Positions 12,930 to 22,699 of a stretch of 64,000 nucleotides of DNA are shown here, in pieces; position 1 is the first letter of the stretch, and each line of letters starts with the position of its first letter. The stretch is from Dermatemys mawii (lineage: Eukaryota; Chordata; Testudines; Dermatemydidae). Below the pieces are notes generated by a model, which saw only the letters and a list, made by a program, of their open reading frames with translations, searched no databases and was not told where the DNA came from. Made by a program: the position numbers and the translations under genes. The stretch spans positions 36,896,642 to 36,960,641 of the forward strand of contig ML677335.1 of assembly GCA_007922305.1 (NCBI GenBank), written 5' to 3'.

Positions 12930-13165
12930 GGTGGGAGGCTTATCGCAGAGCAGAGAAAGAGAGCAGGTTTTCAACAGCTCTATAGGGCTGGAGGGTGGGA
13001 GGCTTATCACAGAGCAAGGGAGCAGGGTTTCAACAGCTCTATAGGGCTGGAGGGTGGGAGGCTTATCGCAGAGCAAGGGAGCGGGTTTTCAACAGCTCTA
13101 TAGGGCTGCAGGGTGGGAGGCTTATCGCAGAGCAGAGCAAGGGAGCGGGTTTTCAACAGCATTTT
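12930..13165. repeat. 59-bp minisatellite between the convergent Harbinger genes
   Basis: There are about 3.9 tandem units starting at 12930, 12994, 13053 and 13112. Unit lengths are 64, 59 and 59 bp plus a partial last unit of about 54 bp. Each starts GGTGGGAGGCTTATC and contains TTTCAACAGCTCTATAGGGC. Units differ by a few substitutions and a 5-bp insertion (AGCAG). The last unit overlaps the C-terminal codons and stop of the transposase frame (stop at 13122), so the array extends into the transposase 3' end. Confidence 0.9.
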
Positions 13166-14449
13166 GGCCAGTCACAAAACTGTTTTTCAAGGCTTCTCTG
13201 AGGCGCAGCACTTCCTGGTGGGCTTTTGTACTCGCCCTGGTGTCTGGCTGCTCGTAAGTAGCGGACAGAACATTTGCCTCTGCCTCCCACCCCACCATAA
13301 ACATCTCCCCCTTGCTCTCACAGAGATTGTGGAGCACCCAGCAAGCAGCAATAACAATGGGCACATTTCTTTCACTGAGGTCTGAGCGAGTAAGTAGGAT
13401 TCTCCACCTGGCCTTCAGACGGCCAAATGCGCACTCCACAACCATTCTGCACTTGCTCAGCCTATAGTTGAACAGCCCCTGACTCCTGTCCAGGGATCCT
13501 GTGTATGGCTTCATAAGCCAGGGCATTAAGGGGTAGGCTGGGTCCCCAAGGATAACGATCGGCATCTCAACACCCCCCACAGTAATTTTCTGGTCTGGGA
13601 AGAAAGTCCCTTGCGTCAGCTGTCTATACAGCCTAGAGTTCCTGAACACACGAGCATCATGAACCTTTCCCGGCCATCCCACGCACATGTCGGTGAAACG
13701 TCCTTTGTGATCAACCAGTGCTTGCATGATCATTGAACAATACCCCTTGCAGTTCCTGCGCTTTGCGCCCTCGTTGTCTGGTGCCAAGATAGGGATATGA
13801 GTGCCATCTATAGCCCCCCCACAGTTAGGGAATCCCAGTGCGGCAAAGCCATCTACTATAGCCTACACGTTTCCCAGACACACAACCCTGGATAGCAGCA
13901 GATCAATGATTGCCCTGGATACTTGCATCACAGCAGCTCCCACTGTAGATTTACCCACTCCAAACTGATTCGCGACTGACCGGTAGCTGTCTGGCGTTGC
14001 AAGCTTCCACAGGGCTATCGCCACTCGCTTCTGAACTGTGAGGGCTGCTCTCATTTTGGTATTCTCGCGCTGGAGGGCAGGGGAAAGCAAGTCACAAAGT
14101 TCCATGAACGTGCCCTTTCTCATGCGAAAGTTTCTGAGCCACTGCGAGTCATCCCAGACCGCAGCACTATGCGATCCCACCAGTCAGTGCTTGTTTCCCT
14201 GGCCCAGATTCGGCGTTCCGGAGCATGAGCCTGCCTCATTGCCACCAAAATTGCCAGGTTGTCAGGCCCCTTACTTTCAAAAGAGTCAGTGTCCATGTCC
14301 ATGATGTCCTCATCACTGTCTTCACTCTCCTGATAGCGCAGTCGTCTCCTGATCGCATTCTTGTGCATACGATGCAGCATAAAGTCCACAACAATGTGCG
14401 AGGTATTCACAACAGCCATTACTGCAGCGGTTACCTGAGCAGGCTCCAT
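13122..14449 (-). pseudogene. Harbinger DDE transposase, one stop and one frameshift
   Basis: This is a DDE_Tnp_4-type nuclease that would excise and insert the element. The start at 14449 (MEPAQVTAAV) opens an N-terminal region with an acidic patch. A helix-turn-helix-like segment (YRSVANQFGVGKSTV, about 13970) follows, then the catalytic domain. The catalytic residues are present: Asp in GGAIDGTHIP (near 13810), Asp in VILGDPAYPL (near 13550) and Glu in VVECAFGRLKARWRIL (near 13430). The frame is broken by a shift near 14150-14165 (just after the WWDRIV block) and by an in-frame TAG at 13863-13865, between the helix-turn-helix and the first Asp. Length is about 440 codons, as expected for the family. 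The C-terminus runs into the 59-bp minisatellite. Confidence 0.87.
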
Positions 14450-14493
14450 GCTTGCACTGCTATGGCGTCAGCTCAGGCAGCAAAAGCACGCGA

Positions 14494-14738
14494 AATGACT
14501 GTTTGCAGTTGCTTTCACAGTGGGGCTGTGACTGTTTGCAGTCACAAAATGACTGTTTGCAGTTGCTTTCACAGCAGGAGGGGCACTGCGGGGTGGGTGG
14601 GTTTGGGAACGGAGAAAGCTCAAAATGGCGTCTGCTGGGACTCCGGGAACTGTGGGATAGCTACCCACAGTGCACCACTGGAAATGGTGCCTGCTGGGAC
14701 ACCGGGAACTGTGGGATAGGTACCCACAGTGCACCACT
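14494..14738. repeat. Subterminal repeats at the transposase end
   Basis: Two direct duplications lie side by side. First, ATGACTGTTTGCAGTTGC and flanking bases occur at about 14494 and 14548. Second, a 50-bp block (CTGCTGGGACTCCGGGAACT onward) occurs at 14632 and again at 14691, a 59-bp spacing. Each copy of the second block contains a palindrome with perfect 7-bp arms, CTGTGGG...CCCACAG, at 14650-14670 and 14709-14729. Such subterminal motifs are where Harbinger Myb-like and transposase proteins are expected to bind. Confidence 0.75.
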
Positions 14739-14885
14739 CGCTATGTTGATGCTTCCCACTGTAGTGTGGACAAACAATGCCGACTTACTGTGTTTAGTGT
14801 GGACACACAAAATCAATTTTATACAGTCTGCTTTACAAAATCGACCTTAACAAAATCGACATAAGTTTGTAGTGTAGACATACCC

Positions 14886-15379
14886 TCTGAGTAACAAGCA
14901 GCTTTGTTATATCAGTCAAATATAATGTTGAATTAGTTTTCTAAATGCACAAGTTTAAAAGCCATTGGAAAATACATTAGAAGTATTGTACCCATTTTCT
15001 TTGTACAGTCAGAGAGAAAGCTGATTTAGTTACTCAGATTCCAAAGATAATTCAGTTGGACATTATTAAAAAGATTAACTCAAACTTTTTAATTTCTTTT
15101 CTGTGTGTGACCACTATAACTTCCCCTCAAGGCCTCTCATTAAGTTAACCACTTTTGTGTTCCATTGCAGACATTCTACTCAACGCCTCTTCCAGATTAA
15201 AAGACTGAGCCTATTTACAGACCCATTTCAAGAGGAAACATTTTCCTTCCAGGAAAATAATATACAAGCACAGCTGAAGAAAAATTGTTTATATTCCAGT
15301 AGGACCTACTGTCCCCAACTCAGACTCCAGGATATCATGCACTGCACAGTCCCTGAGTTTACCTTCTAAACAAAATGAA
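14886..15379. other. Gene-free flank right of the first Harbinger element
   Basis: No exon or repeat is recognised. The sequence is unique-looking and AT-rich. Confidence 0.5.
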
Positions 15380-15525
15380 TAAATTTAATATTATTATTCC
15401 TGTTTTATAGAAGTGAATCCGAGGCACAATGATTCATCCAAAATCACACAGCAAATCTGGCACAACTGAGTAACTAAACTCAAATCTCTCCAGCCTCAGC
15501 CCTGCACTGGAACCACAAAACTATC
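15380..15525 (-). repeat. MIR-like SINE remnant
   Basis: On the - strand the order of blocks resembles the MIR core and tail. The + strand shows TTATTATTCCTGTTTTATAG, then GAGGCACAATGATTCATCC, then AAATCACACAGCAAA. These correspond to the complement of the CTGTAAAATGGGGATAA / GCCTCAGTTT / TGTGTGACCTTGG order of MIR. The copy is strongly diverged. Confidence 0.5.
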
Positions 15526-16355
15526 TTTCTTCTATTGCTATTACTGTATTTATTCTCATAGATGCTGGAACTAGAAGTATGGGGGGGTGGGGTGCTGCAC
15601 CCAAGGGCTTGAAATGGTTTCAATTTTATATAGGGTTTACAGTTTGGTTCAATGGCTCTTAGCACCCCCGGTATTATTCTTGCACCCATGTTTATTCTTT
15701 CCATGCTTCTGGTGTTTCCTTTCAGAAATGGGGAGTTTACAAAGTTAGTTTAGAGAAACCAACTGGACAATAACCTGGTGGATTTTAATGCTCAGAAACT
15801 GACAAATCAGGGGATAGCAATGAGCAAGTACCAAGAAAATTAGAAAATTCTCCCATGCAGCATTGCTAATGTATCTCATTCTGAATATGCAACAACCCTT
15901 GCTGATACAGACCTTGTCTACACTAACACAGCTATGTTGTGCAGCATTATCAAAACAATTAAACACAAACAATCAGGCAGAATAACGGTCATCCTAAAAT
16001 CCAAAATCAGATGATTCAGACTAGTCACCTGAAAATGTCACTTTTGGCCATTCTAGTGCTGGAGAACTGAAGGTTAGGGTTTGACTACAGAAAGCCTGTG
16101 TTGCACACTGTGTGCATAGATAGGTGTCAAGTGAACTTTACACAGAAAATCTCTGTGGAGAATACTGACCTCCTACATTATTGAATTTTCCTAACCCATG
16201 AGATACTTTATTTACTGCTTCAGTTCTAGTTGGAAAACAGCAGCCAAGGACAAAGGTTTGGGGAGGGGAAGAGAGGGAGTATGAAGTTTTACCTTCAGAT
16301 TATTTTCACAGTATCACATACTACCATCATATATACACATCATATATATACATAC
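15526..16355. other. Gene-free stretch
   Basis: No gene is seen. A fragment CTTGTCTACACTAACAC (about 15913-15929) resembles the end of a Harbinger-type MITE but is too short to assign. A TA/CA-rich tract (16325-16355) precedes the LTR at 16356. Confidence 0.45.
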
Positions 16356-17496
16356 TGTGACGGTGTACCCCATGAGGCTTTATGAGGGGGTACCTATAAA
16401 TATATGCATGACATTACTGGAATATGATTTTGCTATATAGGCCTTGTATCATATCTATGTAAAGGTAATGATCTGCTGGATCTGTTCATCCTATTTGTAT
16501 GTGTCTGTTTTTTATTCAAAGTTATGAATATTGGCTATGTGCTTGGTCAGTTGTGAGTAGACTTTGGAAAGTAGCTGGGCAGCTCTCTGAGAAAAAACTA
16601 TTCTCAGTGAATCCCAATCAAGAACCAATCAAGCTAACACTGAACTTTGTAGACGCCTGTCCACATTCGAGCTTCCCCAGGAATGTGGCCTGGCTGGTAA
16701 CAAATGGAGTCTGGCTCAAACATGTGAGTGGACCATGTGCTCTGAAACTCCATTTTATAACTGGACTCTGCATAGGAAGTAAGAGGGGGCCTCCACCCAC
16801 AAGAGGAAGTCTATATAAACCCTAGAGAGACCTCTCCATGTGGTCTTCAGCTGGCTAAAAGAACAGCCTCTCCATCCCCCAAGGAGATCTGAAGGAAGCT
16901 GGAACAGAGAACAGTGACTGCAGGGTGGGTGTGAGTGATACCTGGACCCAGACTAATAGGGAGATTAGTCTGAAAGAAGAAATTCATTGAAAAAGCTGAG
17001 GATAAGGCTTTTTACTGTATTAGTGTTAGATCTGCGTTTTCTATTTTATTTTATTTGGTAATTCACTTGTTCTGTCTGTTACTACTTGGAACCACTTAAA
17101 CCCTACTTCCTGTCTTTATTAAAATCACTTTTTACTTATTAATTAACCTGGAGTACGTGTTGGTACCTGGAGGGGGGGCAAACAGCTGTGCATTTCTCTC
17201 TATCATTGTTATAGAGGGGGAAAAATCTATGAGTTTGCCGTGTATAAGCTTTATACAGGGCAAAACAAATTTATTCAGGGTTTGACCCCATTGGGAGTTG
17301 AGCATCTGAGTGCCAGAGGCAAGAATACGTCCTGCGTGTTTCCAGGCACGCCCATAGCTGTTGGGGGATGTGGCTCAGAGCTGGCAGGGTACTGAGGTCC
17401 CAATCTGTTTGGGCAGGAAAACAGAGGCAGGAGTAGCCTTGGCAGATGGCTAGGGTGCAGATCCTAAGGCGGGTTCTGTGATCCCAACTCGTCACA
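16356..17496 (+). mobile_element. Solo LTR, 1141 bp, TSD CATAC
   Basis: The element starts TGTGACG and ends CGTCACA, so it has the TG...CA termini and a 7-bp terminal inverted repeat of an LTR. It is flanked by a perfect 5-bp direct repeat CATAC (16351-16355 and 17497-17501). Inside, a TATA box (TATATAAA, 16812-16819) and a downstream polyadenylation-type signal (ATTAAA, 17118-17123) give a credible U3-R-U5 order on +. No gag, pol or env follows, so this is what remains after LTR-LTR recombination of a retrovirus-like or Gypsy-like element. The family cannot be named from sequence reading alone. Confidence 0.82.
16812..16819 (+). promoter_or_regulatory. TATA box of the solo LTR
   Basis: TATATAAA lies about 457 bp into the LTR, followed 300 bp later by ATTAAA. 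The expected start of transcription would be about 16840-16850. Whether it is active is unknown. Confidence 0.55.
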
Positions 17497-17501
17497 CATA
17501 C

Positions 17502-20500
17502 ATATCAAAGAACATTATTAAGGTTACATAAAAAAAAATCAAGGAATTTACCACCCCAACCACCCTCCTAGCAGCTGTTCATTTACTTTTGTGGGCCAAT
17601 TTCAGGCCTTTTTAAAGCCTTCAGTCACAAGTGCAGCCTGCCCTGTTGCCAGTTTGAACATAGGTGCCAACCATTTAGAGCGCACAGAGAATTAACTAAT
17701 CTTAACTCCTACAGGGGTTCCTCCAGAAAAAGGGTCAGATGAGGGGTGCACTTACACTGTTTCTACCAGAGATGTACCTATTCTCTGAGTGAGAACTCTT
17801 CAAACCAGCGTCTTTAATGAAAAGTATGTTCACTTGAAAAAAAAGGAAAATTCTCTTCCATTGTAATAAAATAGATAGAAAATTGGATGCTGACACCAAA
17901 CGCTAATCTAGTATGCAGATACAAGATCAACATTATCATATTAACTGACTGCACGTTACCATTCCAAGCAGCTTTTCTACTGATCAAAACTCATTGAATA
18001 CAGTGTTTAAACATAAATATGTTGTCTTTTTTAAAACCTTCCTATTAATTTCCTTCATGGGAACTTTGCAGTCATGACAAAACCCATCAATGAAAGCAAT
18101 GTCATTGCACTGTCAAGCGGGCTCCAAACAGACTAATTGACAGTGCTCATCAGACTGATAGGAAGACAATGTCCTTGCCCTGAAGAATAGCACACTGAGT
18201 AGCAAATGTGGGTGCACATGTTCATTTGGGGCAGGAAGCTAGGGAAGAATGGATAGCAATAAGAATGGATTACAAAATTAAAAGGTGCAACTTATTAGTA
18301 ACCTTTTAAAAATGTGCACACAATTTACAGTGAATTGGGGGAACAGTGAATGGGACGGAACTGGTAGGCTTCCTTGCAGAAGTTCATTTTCTTTGGGACT
18401 GGAAAGAGGAAAAAGTTGAGGCATGTCAGACCGCAGATGAATAGGGGAAAGAAGGCGTCCAGCTAGTCTGGATGGACACAGAGCCCTGTACTTGCTTCTC
18501 CCTGAAATTAATGGGAGTTTTGCTATTTATGCCCTGATCCTGCAATGAGCTCTGTGCAAAACGGACCTCTAATATCAATAGAGCTGAAAGATCCATATGT
18601 GCAGAGGGCTCTGGGGCTCCCCAGAGCTTGGGGGAGAACCTAGAGGAGGGGAGGGGGCATGAAAGAGAGTAAGGAAAAAAGTGAAGAGATAGGCAGGAGC
18701 CAGCTGTCCTATTAGTTTTATTATTCTTGGCAATTAGGACCAAGTACATTTTGAACTTTCCTTTCCATCCTCATCTCCCTTTCAAAAAAAAATATGAATA
18801 AGATTTCTTGAAATGATTCTCTTTTGAGAGCCAAGTTCCATTTTCTCCTGCCCTCTGGTCAGGGTTATAATCTAAACAAATTAAAATGGAAATCACATAT
18901 TGCCTGAACATCAGACAGCCAAATATGCATCAAGGTCCTTGAGCCATTTGATGACCCACTCTGTAGTTTGATCTCATTAGCACTTCCTTGAACTGAAGAT
19001 GTTAATGTATACTGGATCCTTTTAAAGGGAACTTACAGATATTCATCTACAGGGAAAACCTATTTTTCCCCACCAAGAAAAACAAATAATATAACCCAAA
19101 CTACCAGAACTTTTGTTGAAAAAGTGTCATGTCTTTGAGCTGTTGGTTTATGAAAGTCAGTGCACACTCTATAAGTATGTGATGAGCAGAATCTACTGTA
19201 AACTTCAGCCAGTCAAAATAAAGCATTAACAATTAAGCTAAGAGCATAAAACTGCACAGTAAGAATCAATTGGGTACAGCTCAGCCCTTAGCTGAATACC
19301 AAAACCCTTCAATTAATCTGTAGTTTTATATCACAGTAATGTACAAAACAAACTATATTTTAAATGGGTTGTACACAAGAGAACTTTTGTTGTTTCCACC
19401 TGTGGTATTCCCATGTGGCAGCATTTTTTCCTTCTTTAATTATGAGGCATGTTTACAATGTAAGGGTTGCACCACCTAGTCGGTCTATTGGCAATAAGTA
19501 TCAAGATGCACATGTTCTTCTAGAAATAAAAACTATATTCAACACAACACAGAACCTGGAGTGGCTAATTATGGTATTAACCCAGAGTATCCTTAGATGA
19601 AGAAGATCCCATTTTCCCAATTAGTCACTTCAAGAGGAACTTTTAGAAACCAGTCAAAAAGCCCTCAGCAACTTGAATGTTCATATGCACGCTGCATGAT
19701 CTATAGCCTCAGAACAGCTGTGGATCTGTAAAACTTTTGGAAAATATCTAAAATATACACATAACGCAAAAGTAGGCGTTTTTTCATCTGACACTCAAGA
19801 AAAACAAGTCCGAATGGGAGGAGAAACATCATCCCTATGCTATTTAATTCTAGGCTATTAAATGTCAATATCAATGCCTGCAAGAGATTCACACATTGCC
19901 AATTGTTTACCATGATGCAATTAATATCAGCTATCCTATCTTTTCTGTTTCAGAACTGCTTTAAACTAGGGGTCTTCCATACTCTTCCAAGCCTAGCAAC
20001 ACAGGGGAATGAATCCTAATCTCTTCTGCTAGCAGGATACTCACCAGACTAGTTAACCCAAGTCACTTGGCAAAAACGTTCTTATTCGAATTAGATAAAT
20101 CTTTGGGTTAACAATTCAAGTGTGTACATGCGTTCACTGAACATCTACAAACTTAAGCTTTCAGACACTCACAGCTATGGATAAATCAAACATGAATTAA
20201 GAGGATCTGAGTGTAAGCTTATTTCTTTGTGTTGCTAACCTTGAGTTTTTACATAGGTAATAGGAGCTGTGGTTTCTTCACAACCCATAATAAAAATAAA
20301 ACACTTCCTTGTAGAATAGTGTCTGTGTTTCTCTTTTGCAACCGAATCTGAAACAAATTAACTAGTTTTCCGCTCCTGCCCCCCAGCACATATAAAATTT
20401 ACACAGCATCATGGTAGAGTCATTTCAGCTTCTAAATAGACTGAGGCTCCCTATGCTACTTATGATAAATATGCTTATACATCCAAGACATAACTGTTTA

Positions 20501-22399
20501 CCACTATGAACTCAGCTTAAAGTGACATAAATAGGAGTTGGTGTCACACTGCTGTACAACATGGAACCGTGCTTTCTCTCCAGCCATAGACACCCATTTC
20601 ACACTGCTAATATGCTAGACTTCTTGAAGTCACAATGAATATAATTACCCTAAATTGCATTGACAGTTTTTCTGAACAAGAGTCTCCAAAATACATCAGT
20701 CATCCAAACCTTTCTGGGATATTTATGAAGGAGCAAAGAACACCAGTCAAAACAGAGGGCAAAACCAAACATTAATGTTTGCAATAACAAACCTGACTAA
20801 GAGAAAGCTTAACATACAGGTGGTAACTAGCGGTCTATTTTAGTTGAATAGGCCAACATAAGAGAGTCAGATCACTTACTTCCATGCAAAAGCTGAATCC
20901 AGAAATTAGTTATTTATGGATTTACTTAAAAAGAAAATAACAGGTGATTTGCTATTTAAAGAGGAAATGGTTTTAACAGATACATTTAGGAAAAAAAAGA
21001 GGAAAAAACTGATGGCAAGAGTAAAATACATGAAGTCACAGAAATAGAAGTCAAATTGAGTAACAATCTTATTGGACAGAAAAATTAGAAAAAAAAATCT
21101 TGAGTACAAATCTTCAAACATTTGCTGTATGTCGTCATAGTTTGGTCCACCACCACATTAATGGTGGCAAGTTTTATTCATTCAATTTGAATAGAGATCA
21201 ATAAAAAACACTTTCAAATGAATACCTGAACTATACAATCTATTATCCAAAGCACTTACATGGTAAATACCATCAAGACAAAGACGACACAGATTTGAAT
21301 AGTACTAACTTTACCACAAGTGTAAAGAAAATTGATTAGCCAGAACTAAAAAAAGTTAAAAGAAAAAAATAGATTATAAGTTTAAAATACAAGTATGTCT
21401 AAATCTTTTTCACAGTAAAATGATCTGTGCGATGCAAGCCATTGCATTCATTTTTTAAAAAGTAATAAGCTACATGAGGTTTTGGATTCTCAGTGAACAA
21501 ATTCCATTCCATTTTTTTTCTCAAAGATCTTATTTTTTAGATACTAGCAAAACTATAGGAAAAATCTAAAGACATGTAGATATTTACAGTAATGTAGGAA
21601 GATCAGAAGGGCAGCGAACAGGGTCAAGGAGTCTTCATGTTAGGAGAGTAAGAAATGGACAAAAAAGATACAGCCCTTGAAGTTTCTCTGAGAACAATTT
21701 AAGACGCTAAGAATGAATTTATCATACTTATTACATTTAGCTTGGTAACAATAATGAGAAGGAACAAATGATACATTTGATGGAAATCACAACCACCAAA
21801 ACATAGCACTTCACTTCTCCTTTAAATCAACCAGTGATCTATTTTTTTTAAAGGTGTTTTTTGGCAAATGTGTTCAACTGTGCCCCAGCCCCCTGAGAGC
21901 ACTAAAGGAGTTCTTTACAAAACAACAACTCTGATTTATTCAAGTAAACATCAGAAACACTTTGGCAAACACGACCATATGGATGGGAAAGAGATATAAT
22001 GGATTTTCTGTTTGCCTTGGAAACTTAACAGCTGTGAAAGCATCAGCTATGTTATGAGCCAATAACTTTTCATCTTTCAATCCTTTTCATTTATCAACCC
22101 AGAGCCAATTTAATTTGATGATGTAAAAAGCTGGGGGGGGGGGGCAAAATGAATTATCTTTCAGAACCTTAAAATAAAAACACTTTAAATTTATGACGTG
22201 AAAGATGAATATTAGAGAACAAGGACACACACATCTGCTGTAACTTAGTTTTAGAGACTAAAAACATAGAGCAAAGATATCAGAATTATTTCTATCCTGT
22301 TTATATTTGGGGACAGGTTTTTTATCCTAATCAGCCACCAGCAGCCCTGATGACCCACCACCACAAACTTCTTGGAGGGATTAGTCCAGAACTACTTAC
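17502..22399. other. Gene-free AT-rich stretch, possible first intron of a - strand gene
   Basis: I found no exon, RNA gene or definable mobile element in almost 5 kb. The sequence is AT-rich, includes a 12-base G run at 22133-22144 and has few recognisable repeats compared with the rest of the window. If the exon at 22400-22654 is real, this would be the beginning of its downstream intron on the - strand. The low repeat load may reflect conserved non-coding sequence, but that is inference. Confidence 0.4.
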
Positions 22400-22654
22400 C
22401 TTCACAAAGGAGGAGAAAACCTACTATCCACCCAGTGAAAGGCATCTTTGCCCCTCCAGTAATCCTGTTTTCCCTCCTAGGGTCTAGATGCTGAGAGTAC
22501 TCCTGGCCAGGCTATTTTCAGATGATTACAATAAGCTTTCCAATAAACTGAGAAAATCTTTTCAGCACGTAATTCCTCAGTTGGGCTGACCCATAGTCTG
22601 GGGCTTCTCAGCTCAGCGCTCAGGCTCTCTGTTAAGAGCGGTGATATAATGATG
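22400..22654 (-). CDS. Candidate first coding exon with a signal peptide (unidentified gene)
   Basis: On the - strand a pyrimidine-rich tract ending in CCCTAG (acceptor at 22655-22656) precedes a 255-bp exon that ends at a consensus GTAAGT donor (22399-22394). Within it, an ATG at 22445-22443 in good context (A at -3) has an in-frame TAG 23 codons upstream (22514-22512). It opens MPFTGWIVGFLLLCE before splitting a Gly codon at the donor. The peptide is short, hydrophobic and signal-peptide-like, and the phase-1 intron right after it is typical of secreted and Ig- or EGF-type membrane proteins. No further exon lies in the window, so the rest would be beyond coordinate 1. I cannot name the gene, and a chance match of splice sites is possible. 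Confidence 0.45.
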
Positions 22655-22699
22655 CTAGGGAAAGGGAGGGGGAGAGAGAGATTGCAGTGAACCTGCTCA

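Larger units (their letters stand above)
10722..14885 (-). mobile_element. Harbinger (PIF/Harbinger) DNA transposon, nearly full length
   Basis: A 4.16-kb element whose ends are imperfect terminal inverted repeats. The left end reads GCCCTGGTCTACACTAC; the right end, on the other strand, reads GGGTATGTCTACACTAC. Between them lie the two genes expected of an autonomous Harbinger: a Myb/SANT-like gene on + (11112-12852) and a DDE transposase on - (14449-13122), facing each other. The target duplication is not preserved (TTA left, TCT right). Both genes carry stops or frameshifts, so this copy is dead but young enough for domains to be legible. Strand is given by the transposase. Confidence 0.88.

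Noticed and set aside
12930..13165. CRISPR-like array
   Set aside because: Units are contiguous 59-bp tandem repeats without spacers, in a vertebrate transposon. It is a minisatellite.
16499..17495. Open frames inside the solo LTR
   Set aside because: They lie within the U3 and U5 of an LTR and lack any retroviral domain.
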